A program made the translations under genes and the position numbers. Under the pieces are notes generated by a model that was not told the DNA's origin, made no database searches, and worked only from the letters and a program-made list of their open reading frames with translations. 48,224 nt of DNA from assembly GCA_003151955.1 (NCBI GenBank), contig PLZB01000042.1, positions 1 to 48,224 on the forward strand, in the 5' to 3' direction. Below, in pieces: positions 29,918-37,485 of this stretch. Origin of the DNA: Acidimicrobiaceae bacterium (GTDB lineage: Bacteria > Actinomycetota > Acidimicrobiia > Acidimicrobiales > UBA8190). Positions within the stretch are counted from its first letter, which is position 1. Every line of letters begins with the position of its first letter.

Positions 29918-31582
29918 ATGACCAAGAGATTGCGGAGGGCCACCGTGGCCGTGGCCGGGTTGGCGGCCCTGACCGCAGGCACCCTGGCGGTCCCGGTGGT
30001 CGCTTCCGCCGACGGCGGTGACCACCAGGCCGTCTCGAAGCACGTCCTGCTCCTGTCGGTCGACGGTCTCCACCAGTCCGACCTCCAGTGGTACGCCACC
30101 ACCCACCCCGGCTCGGCCCTGGCCCACCTCGTCCAGGGGGGCGCCGACTACCTGAACGCCCGGACACCGTTCCCCTCCGACTCGTTCCCTGGAATGGTGG
30201 CCCAGGTCACCGGCGGGAACCCTTCGTCCACCGGCATCTACTACGACGACACCTACAACCACGCCCTCCTCCCGGCCGGGACCACCTCCTGTGCCGGGGT
30301 GACCCCCGGGGCCGAGGTGGCCATGACGGAGGCCGCCGACCTGAACCTGAACTCGATCGACGCCGGTCAGGGCCTGGTCGGGCTCCCCGGCAGCATCCTC
30401 CAGATGACCGGCCAGCCTCAGACCGTCATCAACCCGGCCAACCTCCCCGTCGACCCCACCACCTGCACGCCCGTGTACCCGAACCAGTACCTCGAGGTGA
30501 ACACCATCTTCGAGGTGGCCAAGGCCCACGGGATGGGGACGGCCTGGTCCGACAAGCACCCCGCCTACAGCATTTTCGACGGCCCGTCGGGCACCGGGGT
30601 CGACGATCTCTTCACACCCGAGATCAACAGCATCGCCCTCGGCTTCCCGGTCGGTGACGACTGGACCAAGGACAACCTGGCCACCCAGGAGTACGACAAC
30701 TTCAAGGTCGACGCCGTCCTCAACGAGATCGACGGCTACGACCACGGCCGGACGGCCAAGGTCGGTGTTCCCGCCATCTTCGGGATGAACTTCCAAACCA
30801 TCTCCACGGCCCAGAAGCTGCCCACCTCCGACGCCATGACCGGGGGCTACCTCTCGGGCGGGACCGTCCCCGGGCCCCTCCTCTCCAACGCCCTCGACTT
30901 CGTGAACCGGGAGGTGGGGACCATGCTCTTCGAGCTCTGGAGCCAGCACCTCCTGGGCACGACGACCGTGATCCTCTCGGCCAAGCACGGTCAGTCCCCC
31001 ACCGATCCGACCACCCTGGCCCGGGTGCCCGACGGTCCGGTCATCTCCGCCCTCGACGCGGCCTGGACGGCGGCCCACCCCGGCGCCGGTCCCCTCGTGG
31101 CCTTCTCCACCGACGACGACGGGATGCTCCTCTGGCTGAGCGACCGATCCCGGGCTGCCGCCGACTTCGCCCGCCAGTTCCTCCTCAGCACCCCCGCCGC
31201 CGGCAACGACGTCGACGGCAACCCCCTCACCGTCACCGCCTCCGGCCTCAGCCAGGTCTACGCCGGGTCCGCCTCGGCCCAGTTCTTCGGTGTCCCCCTG
31301 GCCGACCCCCGCCACCCCGATCTGGTCGGGATCGCCCAGCACGGGGTGGTCTACACCGGCGGCCAGGGCAAGATTGCCGAGCACGGCGGGGACGACCCCC
31401 AGGACCGGCACGTGGCCCTCGTGGTCTTCGGGGCCGGAGTCCGGCACCCCAGCACCGAGGCGGGAGCCGTCGAGACGACGGAGATCGCCCCCACCATCCT
31501 CCGTCTCCTGGGCCTCGATCCTGGCGCCCTCCGGGCCGTTCAGGAGGAGCACACCCCCGTCCTGGCCGGGCTCGACCACTGA
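29918..31582 (+). CDS. Secreted alkaline-phosphatase-superfamily phosphodiesterase
   Basis: 554 aa. Signal peptide (about 1-31) ending VVASA. The mature protein belongs to the type I phosphodiesterase/nucleotide pyrophosphatase group: SVDG with metal ligand D49, PSDSFPG with the likely nucleophile S89, DGYDHG, SAKHGQSP (metal His) and AEHGGDDPQDRHVALVVFG (metal D/H, near 490). It should hydrolyse a phosphoester or phosphodiester outside the membrane. A GGGAGG ribosome site lies 6 nt before the ATG. A long insertion (about 105-260) relative to minimal NPPs is rich in Asn/Thr/Pro. Confidence 0.9.
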   Translation: MTKRLRRATVAVAGLAALTAGTLAVPVVASADGGDHQAVSKHVLLLSVDGLHQSDLQWYATTHPGSALAHLVQGGADYLNARTPFPSDSFPGMVAQVTGGNPSSTGIYYDDTYNHALLPAGTTSCAGVTPGAEVAMTEAADLNLNSIDAGQGLVGLPGSILQMTGQPQTVINPANLPVDPTTCTPVYPNQYLEVNTIFEVAKAHGMGTAWSDKHPAYSIFDGPSGTGVDDLFTPEINSIALGFPVGDDWTKDNLATQEYDNFKVDAVLNEIDGYDHGRTAKVGVPAIFGMNFQTISTAQKLPTSDAMTGGYLSGGTVPGPLLSNALDFVNREVGTMLFELWSQHLLGTTTVILSAKHGQSPTDPTTLARVPDGPVISALDAAWTAAHPGAGPLVAFSTDDDGMLLWLSDRSRAAADFARQFLLSTPAAGNDVDGNPLTVTASGLSQVYAGSASAQFFGVPLADPRHPDLVGIAQHGVVYTGGQGKIAEHGGDDPQDRHVALVVFGAGVRHPSTEAGAVETTEIAPTILRLLGLDPGALRAVQEEHTPVLAGLDH

Positions 31583-31746
31583 TCCTCACCCCGGCGGGGA
31601 CGTCGCCAAAGATCTGCTCGGGGGTGGGCGAACCGGGGCACGGCGTGGTGGAACCGGTCGCCCGAGGCCCAGAGCCGGCGCTGGAACTCGGCGTCGTCCA
31701 CCCGAGAATTCGGCCAGGTCGAACCCGGCGCAGACCAGCTCTCCCG

Positions 31747-32889
31747 TCAGAACCTGCTCCAGTAGCTCCCCTCGAGCATCTCCTCGATGGAGGCCCGGTG
31801 GATGATGAGGCTCTCGGCGTCGTCGGGGAGGGGGGTGCCGGCCCGGAGGAGGGGTCGCTGCTGCTCCCGGAAGATGACGGCCCCCATCCGGATCGCCGCG
31901 TAGACCCCGTAGAACTCGAGGTCCCCGGGCTCGGAACCGCCCCGCTCCCGGTAGGTGGCGGCGACGTCGGCAACGCCCATGAACCCGGGCATGCCGGGGA
32001 GGCCGGCCGAGAGGGCGATGTCGTCGAGGAAGCGGTGGAGGTAGACCATCCAGCCCAGGTCGATCTCGGCCGGCCCGATCCCGACCATCTCCCAGTCGAG
32101 AACGGCCACCGGGGCGAAGTCCCGGAAGATCATGTTCCCGATCCGGGAGTCCCCCCAGCTCACCACGGTCGGGCTCTCCCGAGCCGGCCAATGGGTCTCG
32201 AGCCAGGCGAAGCCCGCCTCGAGGAGGGGGGAGGTCCGGCCCCCCTCGGAGGCGACCCAGTCGTAGTAGCGCCGGGTGTGGTCGACGTGGCGGCGCAGCG
32301 CCCCCTCCCCGGGACCCCCGTCGTCGAGGAAGGCGAGCTCCTGCGGGGACACCTCCATGGTGTGGAGGTCGGCCAGGACACCGACGGCGCCGTCCTGGAG
32401 CCGGCGCTGGTCGGCGGGGTCGGCCTCGGAGAGCCAGGAGCCGAAGGGGTAGGGCATGATGTCGGGGGGCACCTCCCCCTCGACCCGCTCCATCACGAAG
32501 AACGGGGTTCCGAGGGGTCCCGGGTCGGGCTCCTCCCACCAGATGGTCGGGACCGGGACCGGGGACCGCTCCCCGGCCAACCGGATGACCCGGGCCTGGA
32601 GGGCCAGGTCGTAGCGGGGGAAGACGGGATGGTTGGCCCCGTCGGGCTGGAGCCGGGCCACGCACCGCCTCGTGACAGGGTTCCCGGCCTCGACGGCGGT
32701 CAGCTCGAAGAGGATGGTGTCGGACGAGACCCCCGTCCCGGTCGGGAAGGAGAACGCCGAGACCTCCGGGGAGTCGACCCGGTCGGCCAGCCAGGCCGTC
32801 AGGCTCCGGTGGATGGCCTCGTGGTCCCCCGAGAGGGTGTGGAGGTGGTCGGCGGCCGCCTCCTCGGGATCGGTCGACTCCGGGCTCAC
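31747..32889 (-). CDS. APH-family phosphotransferase (ACAD10-like)
   Basis: 380 aa kinase-fold protein. FFVMERVEGEVPPD is the hinge; SWGDSRIGNMIF (about 249-260) is the catalytic loop with Asp and Asn, although the usual preceding His is Trp; VLDWEMVGIGPAEIDLGWM carries the metal-binding Asp. This subgroup is found next to acyl-CoA dehydrogenase and hydratase genes and probably phosphorylates a hydroxyacyl substrate rather than an antibiotic. The GTG start overlaps the preceding gene's stop by 4 nt (GTGA). With the lipocalin-like gene and the enoyl-CoA hydratase upstream it forms a leftward operon. Confidence 0.85.
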   Translation of the reverse strand: MSPESTDPEEAAADHLHTLSGDHEAIHRSLTAWLADRVDSPEVSAFSFPTGTGVSSDTILFELTAVEAGNPVTRRCVARLQPDGANHPVFPRYDLALQARVIRLAGERSPVPVPTIWWEEPDPGPLGTPFFVMERVEGEVPPDIMPYPFGSWLSEADPADQRRLQDGAVGVLADLHTMEVSPQELAFLDDGGPGEGALRRHVDHTRRYYDWVASEGGRTSPLLEAGFAWLETHWPARESPTVVSWGDSRIGNMIFRDFAPVAVLDWEMVGIGPAEIDLGWMVYLHRFLDDIALSAGLPGMPGFMGVADVAATYRERGGSEPGDLEFYGVYAAIRMGAVIFREQQRPLLRAGTPLPDDAESLIIHRASIEEMLEGSYWSRF

Positions 32890-34001
32890 GCCACCGACCC
32901 CCAGTCGGAGAACCCCGAGGGGAGGTGCCGGCCGAAGGTCCCGTGCTCGAACATCCCGAATCCCTCGGCCCCGTCGAAGGTGGCCCGGGCCACGTGGTCG
33001 ACCACCCCGAACGCCATCCGGGCCACCACCTCGGGGTCCTCGATGTCGGTGACCACCCCCTCGACCCAGTCCCGGCCCCGCCACTGCCCGTGGGACCAGT
33101 CGGGATCGCCTCCGTAGCCGGGGCCGCAGTTCAGGGCCACGAGCCCCCGGGTCCAGACCTCGAGGTCGAGGTCCCGGCCGTCCCGGCCCCGGAGGTGGAC
33201 CAGGGCGCCCTCGGGGTGCCGGGTCCCGGGTCGGTAGCGGATCTCGAACTCGGGCCAGCCCAGCTGCTCGGGGGCCCGGCCCGTGGCCGGGTCCCAGACC
33301 CGGACGGCCTCGTTGAGGCTCCGGTGCCCTTCCCCGTCCTCCTGGGCGATGAGGATGAGGGCGAAGTCCTCGAAACGGATGGGGACGTAGGTCCACCAGA
33401 ACCCGAACCCGGCGTCGGGCTCGGCCGCTCCCCGGCCGGCCGGCTCTGGTTCTCCCACGGGCCGGATCCCCCAGGACCGGTCCCGGTTCCCGACCCAGCG
33501 GTCCTCGGTGACGGGGATCTCCTCCCCCTCCAGCCGGATGGTCCCGGCCCAGGTCCCCAGCTGGGCGAACCGCTGGGCCTCGAGGAGGGCCCTCCCCCCC
33601 TGGCGCAGGACGTGGGGGGGCTCGTCGATGACGGGGAAGGATCCCGTCCAGGTCAGGTCGAGACCGAGTCCGTGGTCGTCGGCGTCGCAGACGATCCGGA
33701 TCCGCTCCAGGGGCTCGACCACCTCGATCCGGTAGGGCCCGACGGCCTGGGTCATCCGGTCGTCGCCGAGGGCGTCCGACATCCGGACCGTCACCTGCCG
33801 GGTGCCCCGCCGGACCACGGCGTAGGCGTCGATGACGCCGAGGTTCGGGTAGACCCCGAGGCCGGTGACGAGGAAGATCTCCCCGCTCCGGTCGTGGGCG
33901 TTCAGGTAGCAGCGGTCGTAGACGTTGCGGTCGCTCGAGGCCACCAGGCCCATGGAGAGGGGGACCTGGTGAACGGGGTACTCGTCGAGGGGAACGGGCA
34001 T
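32886..34001 (-). CDS. Uncharacterised protein, CrtC/AttH lipocalin-like
   Basis: 371 aa, beta-rich, no signal peptide or TM. WVGNRDRSWGIRP (about 197-209) resembles the GxRDHSWGxR motif of the AttH/hydroxyneurosporene-synthase (CrtC) double-lipocalin fold, followed by WWTYVPIRFEDFALILIAQED. In such proteins the motif lines a pocket for hydrophobic ligands. Known actinobacterial relatives are listed only as DUFs. Position between a phosphotransferase and an enoyl-CoA hydratase suggests lipid or terpenoid handling. ATG with an AAAGG ribosome site 9 nt upstream; the open frame continues upstream into the hydratase but lacks coding character. Confidence 0.65.
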   Translation of the reverse strand: MPVPLDEYPVHQVPLSMGLVASSDRNVYDRCYLNAHDRSGEIFLVTGLGVYPNLGVIDAYAVVRRGTRQVTVRMSDALGDDRMTQAVGPYRIEVVEPLERIRIVCDADDHGLGLDLTWTGSFPVIDEPPHVLRQGGRALLEAQRFAQLGTWAGTIRLEGEEIPVTEDRWVGNRDRSWGIRPVGEPEPAGRGAAEPDAGFGFWWTYVPIRFEDFALILIAQEDGEGHRSLNEAVRVWDPATGRAPEQLGWPEFEIRYRPGTRHPEGALVHLRGRDGRDLDLEVWTRGLVALNCGPGYGGDPDWSHGQWRGRDWVEGVVTDIEDPEVVARMAFGVVDHVARATFDGAEGFGMFEHGTFGRHLPSGFSDWGSVA

Positions 34002-34023
34002 CAGCCCAACCTTTCTTCGACCC

Positions 34024-34827
34024 TCAGTCCGTGTAGACCGGGGGCCGTTGCTCCTTGCGGGCCGCGGTGGCCTCTTCGAAGTTCCTGGTGGTGAGCCGGA
34101 CGAAGAGCTGGGAGAGCCCCTCGTGGTCCATGTGGCTCTGGAGGCTGCCGGCATCGAGGGAGGCGTTCAGCATCCGCTTGGTCAGCTCCGTCCCGGGCCG
34201 GCTGAAGCCGATGATCCTGTCGGCCAGGTCGAGGCAGTGGTCGAGGAGGTCCCCGGCCCCGACCGTGGTCGAGACCAGCCCGATCCGCTCCGCCTCGGCG
34301 GCGTCGACGTCCCGGCCGCTCAGCATGATCTCGGCGGCCCGGGAGGACCCCACGGCCCGGGGGAGGAGGTAGCTGAGGCCGAGCTCGGCCGCCGTGAGGC
34401 CGTTGTTGATCCCGGCGGCCCGGAAGTAGGCCGCCTCGGAGGCGACCCGGATGTCGGCGGCCAGGCTCAGGCAGAACCCGCCCCCGATGGCGGCCCCGTT
34501 CACCGCCGCCATCACGGGCTGGGGCATCCTCCGGATGGTGGTGATCACCTCGTCGAGGAGCCCCATGGACCGGAGGGCGATGGTGGGGAGGGTCAGGCCC
34601 TCGATGCCGGGGATGGCCCCCGGGTTCTCCATGTCCGCCCCCGAGCAGAACCCGGCCCCGGCCCCCGTCACCACCACCACCCGGACGTCGTTCTCCCGGC
34701 CAAGGTCCTCGAGGGCATGGCGGAAGGGGACCATCACGTCGAAGGCCATGGCGTTCATCCGCTCGGGGCGGTTCAAGGTGACCAGGGCCACGTGGGGCCG
34801 GGGTCGGTCGATCAGGACGAAGGACAT
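34024..34827 (-). CDS. Enoyl-CoA hydratase/isomerase family (EchA-like)
   Basis: 267 aa crotonase. LVTLNRPERMNAM near the N-terminus, GAGAGFCSGADM (first oxyanion-hole strand, about 56-67), AVNGAAIGGGFCLSLAADIRVAS (about 108-130) and NNGLTAAELGLSYLLPRAVG (about 141-160), where one catalytic Glu is retained in AAELG. Probably hydrates or isomerises an enoyl-CoA in beta-oxidation. ATG preceded by GAGAGG. First gene of the leftward operon with the lipocalin-like protein (22-nt gap) and the phosphotransferase; divergent from the DUF2127 gene. Confidence 0.92.
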   Translation of the reverse strand: MSFVLIDRPRPHVALVTLNRPERMNAMAFDVMVPFRHALEDLGRENDVRVVVVTGAGAGFCSGADMENPGAIPGIEGLTLPTIALRSMGLLDEVITTIRRMPQPVMAAVNGAAIGGGFCLSLAADIRVASEAAYFRAAGINNGLTAAELGLSYLLPRAVGSSRAAEIMLSGRDVDAAEAERIGLVSTTVGAGDLLDHCLDLADRIIGFSRPGTELTKRMLNASLDAGSLQSHMDHEGLSQLFVRLTTRNFEEATAARKEQRPPVYTD

Positions 34828-34901
34828 CGGGGACCTCTCGCAGGGGACCGGTCGCCGACGTTACCCGGCTCCGGGCCCGGGGTCCGGGCCGACCGGGTCC
34901 G

Positions 34902-34919
34902 GGGGCAATACGATGCCCC
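34902..34919. promoter_or_regulatory. Promoter with GGGGCA-N6-TGCCCC palindrome for the DUF2127 gene
   Basis: A perfect 6-6-6 inverted repeat overlaps the TACGAT -10 element (34909-34914), which is 6 nt before the ATG at 34921. A protein bound to the repeat would block the leaderless promoter. A similar 6-6-6 repeat sits at 47484-47501. Confidence 0.45.
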
Positions 34920-34920
34920 G

Positions 34921-35745
34921 ATGGCCAAGACGTCCAAGAAGTCCAAGAAGCCGAAGAACCGCTACGAGCTGATCACCTGCGGGTGGAAGGGGCATGCCCT
35001 GGTCGGGACGGACGCCGACGAGATCCTCCCCGACCACCACGCCCTGGTCCGGGCCGAGGGGGACCTCCGCTGGCATCGCTGCCTCCGGTGCGACGGCTGG
35101 ATCCCGAAGGAGAAGCCGGCCCAGCCGACCGGGGCCACCGTCCCCCCCCGGGACGAGATCGAGGTCCCGCTCCGGGGCCCCATGCTCCGGGACCGCTACA
35201 TCCTCCGGATCATCTCCGTCGAGCGGGCCTCCCACGTCGTCCTCTTCGGAGGGCTGGCCTTCGCCATCTTCTTCTTCGCGAGCCACAAGGCCTCCCTCCA
35301 GGCCGACTACACCAGGCTGATCAACGGCTTCTACGGCGCCTCGAGCGCCAAGGTCCAGCACGGCTTCCTGGGCAAGATCCAGCACTACTTCTTCATCTCC
35401 CCCAACCACCTCAAGGAGGCGGCCGGGGCCCTGGCCGTCTACGCCACCCTGGAGGGGATCGAAGCGGTCGGCCTCTGGTTCGCCAAGCGCTGGGCCGAGT
35501 ACCTGACCTTCATCGCCACCGCCATGTTCATCCCCTTCGAGGTCTACGAGCTGACCGGGAAGTTCAGCACCTTCAAGCTGGCCACCTTCATCGTCAACGT
35601 CGCCGTCGCCGTCTACCTCCTCCTGGCCAAGCGGCTCTTCGGGGCCCGGGGCGGCCAGAAGGCCGAGGAGGAGCGGCGCCACCTCCTGGGGAGTTGGCCC
35701 GCCATCGACAGCGCCACCCCCGCCTTCACGGGCTCCGTCAGCTGA
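34921..35745 (+). CDS. DUF2127 membrane protein with N-terminal zinc-ribbon-like region
   Basis: 274 aa. A Lys-rich start (MAKTSKKSKKPKNRYE) precedes a domain containing CGWKGH and WHRCLRCDGW (Cys/His pairs that could hold zinc, about 20-60). Then a membrane domain with TM segments near 100-116 and three more between about 160 and 240, including LEGIEAVGLWFAKRWAEYLT and FIPFEVYELT, the signature of DUF2127. Function of the family is unknown. Leaderless promoter directly upstream. Its 3' end overlaps that of the convergent oxidoreductase gene by 8 nt. Confidence 0.85.
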   Translation: MAKTSKKSKKPKNRYELITCGWKGHALVGTDADEILPDHHALVRAEGDLRWHRCLRCDGWIPKEKPAQPTGATVPPRDEIEVPLRGPMLRDRYILRIISVERASHVVLFGGLAFAIFFFASHKASLQADYTRLINGFYGASSAKVQHGFLGKIQHYFFISPNHLKEAAGALAVYATLEGIEAVGLWFAKRWAEYLTFIATAMFIPFEVYELTGKFSTFKLATFIVNVAVAVYLLLAKRLFGARGGQKAEEERRHLLGSWPAIDSATPAFTGSVS

Positions 35746-36685
35746 GGCGGAGGAGGATCTTCCCCACCCTCCCCGGCCCCTCGAGGCGGGCCAGGGCCTC
35801 GTTGACGGCGGCCAGCGGGAGGACCTCGTCCACGGTGACCCGGAGGGTCCCGGCGGCCAGGCCCCCCAGTGCGGCCGAGATCCCGGCGGCCATGACCTCG
35901 TCGGGCTCGATGGTCCCGCTGAAGGTGAGGAGCCGGAGCGCCTTCCGGTAGAGGACCTGGAGGGGGACCTCCCCGGTCGGCCCGGCCGAGGTCCCGAAGA
36001 GGACCAGCCGGCCCCGGGGCTCGAGGGCCTCGACGGCGGCCCCGGTGAAGCTTCCGCCCAGGGGGTCGAAGACCACGGTGGGGGCGAGCCCGACGGTGGC
36101 CTCGAGGAGGCCCGGGCCGTCGCTCACCACGGCCCGATCGGCGCCGGCGGCCAGGAGGGCGCCGACCTTGCCGGGGTCGCCCGTCTGGCCCCAGGCCAGC
36201 GCCCCGAGGGCCCGGACGGCGGAGAGGATCATGGTGCCCACCCCGCCGGCCGCGCCCAGGACGAGGACCCGGTCCTCGGAGGTCACCCCGGCCACCTCGT
36301 GGACCGTCCGCCAGGCCGTGACCCCGGCCACCCCCACCGCGGCCGCCTCGGGGAGACCGACCCCGTCGGGCACGGCCACCGTGGCCCCGGCCGGGACGTT
36401 GGCGGCCGATGCCCAGACCCCGTCCCGGCGCCGTCCCAGGCCATGGCCGTGGACCACCACCGGACGTCCTCCCACCGTCCCCGAGGCCTCCGACCCCAGG
36501 ACCCGGGGGAGGGGGCCGTCGGCGGCGAACCGGCCCACCGCGGCGTAGCGGTCGATGGGGTTCACCCCGCCGAAGGCCAGCTCCACCCGGACCTCCCCCG
36601 GTCCCGGATCGGCGAGGGGCTCCTCCTCGACCCGGAGGGGCTCCCCGTGGTGGTGGAGCCGGGCGACGGTGACCTTCGTGGGCAT
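35738..36685 (-). CDS. NADPH:quinone-type medium-chain oxidoreductase
   Basis: 315 aa MDR-family enzyme without the structural or catalytic zinc Cys residues. N-terminal GroES-like domain (about 1-120) with GGVNPIDRYAAVG; nucleotide-binding Rossmann motif VLVLGAAGGVGTMI (about 142-155); DPLGG and GRLVLFGTSAG follow. Likely reduces a quinone or an enone with NADPH. A TetR regulator lies 22 nt upstream on the same strand and probably controls it. The coding sequence appears slightly shorter than typical (around 320-330 aa) but complete. Confidence 0.9.
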   Translation of the reverse strand: MPTKVTVARLHHHGEPLRVEEEPLADPGPGEVRVELAFGGVNPIDRYAAVGRFAADGPLPRVLGSEASGTVGGRPVVVHGHGLGRRRDGVWASAANVPAGATVAVPDGVGLPEAAAVGVAGVTAWRTVHEVAGVTSEDRVLVLGAAGGVGTMILSAVRALGALAWGQTGDPGKVGALLAAGADRAVVSDGPGLLEATVGLAPTVVFDPLGGSFTGAAVEALEPRGRLVLFGTSAGPTGEVPLQVLYRKALRLLTFSGTIEPDEVMAAGISAALGGLAAGTLRVTVDEVLPLAAVNEALARLEGPGRVGKILLRLS

Positions 36686-36707
36686 CTGAATTCTCCTCCG
36701 GGCGCGC

Positions 36708-37418
36708 TCAGGGGACCGGGATCTCGAGGCCGACGGCCCCGGCCGCGCCGGCCATGGCCAGCTCGAAGTACCCGGCCCGGTCGGAGACGACGTTCTCGAA
36801 ATGGCCGAACAGCTCGAAGCTGATCGTCCCGATCAGGGCCACCCACATCCCCAGGGCCCGTTCCACCAGGCGGTCGTCCCCGGCCGGGATCCCCACCGCC
36901 TCGAGGACCTCGGGGGTGACGAGCCGGGGCCCCGACCCGAGGCCGAGGGCTCCGGTCGGGGGGTGGAGGAGGCCGAGGCGGGCCGCGTCGGCCACGGCGG
37001 CGGCCAGCACCAGGGGGACCCGGGCGGCGGGCCCGATGGTGTCGGCCGGGGCCCGGTAGCCGGGGACGGGGGACCCGTAGAGGAGGGAGAACTCGTGGGG
37101 ATGGTCGACGGCCCAGATCCGGACGGCCCGGCAGGCTGCCAGCCATCGGCCCCCCGGGTCGTCCCCGCCGGCCCGGGCCCCGTCCTCGGCGGCGGCCCCG
37201 ACGGCGTCGTAGGCGTCGACGATCAGGGCGGTGAGGAGCTCGTCCCGGCTGGCGAAGTACCGGTAGACGGCGGAGGAGGCCATCCCGAGCTCCCGGGCCA
37301 CGGCCCGGACGGAGAGGGCCGGCGCCCCGACCTGGGCCAGCTGGGCCCGGGCCGCCTCCTTGACGGCGGCGGTGATCTCGGCCCGGGCCCGGGCCCGGGC
37401 GGTTCCCGGGGTGCCCAC
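36708..37418 (-). CDS. TetR/AcrR-family transcriptional regulator
   Basis: 236 aa. The N-terminal helix-turn-helix (about 15-62) reads LSVRAVARELGMASSAVYRYFASRDELLTAL, a classic TetR recognition helix; the C-terminal part (about 85-230) is an all-helical ligand-binding domain of the WHG type (VRIWAVDHPHEFSLLYGSPVPGY). It begins RARARARAE, encoded by a GGGCCC simple repeat. A TACGGT -10 6 nt before the GTG suggests a leaderless mRNA, and that -10 is embedded in GTACCGTAC, a likely autoregulatory half-site pair. Cotranscribed with the quinone oxidoreductase. Confidence 0.9.
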   Translation of the reverse strand: MGTPGTARARARAEITAAVKEAARAQLAQVGAPALSVRAVARELGMASSAVYRYFASRDELLTALIVDAYDAVGAAAEDGARAGGDDPGGRWLAACRAVRIWAVDHPHEFSLLYGSPVPGYRAPADTIGPAARVPLVLAAAVADAARLGLLHPPTGALGLGSGPRLVTPEVLEAVGIPAGDDRLVERALGMWVALIGTISFELFGHFENVVSDRAGYFELAMAGAAGAVGLEIPVP

Positions 37419-37422
37419 CCCC

Positions 37423-37431
37423 GTACCGTAC
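37423..37431. promoter_or_regulatory. GTAC-C-GTAC palindrome over the TetR gene promoter
   Basis: An odd-centred palindrome overlaps the TACGGT -10 element (37425-37430, minus strand). It is short for a TetR operator (usually 14 bp or more) but correctly placed for autorepression. Confidence 0.4.
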
Positions 37432-37485
37432 TGCGCGTCGAGAGCGTGGGACGCGGGCCGGAGCGCCGCTCTCGTCCCGGCGGCC

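Noticed and set aside
31747..32889. Aminoglycoside-resistance kinase
   Set aside because: Although it has the APH fold, the WGDSRIGN and LDWEMVGIGPAEIDLGWM motifs and the enoyl-CoA hydratase neighbour fit the acyl-metabolism subgroup rather than antibiotic resistance.
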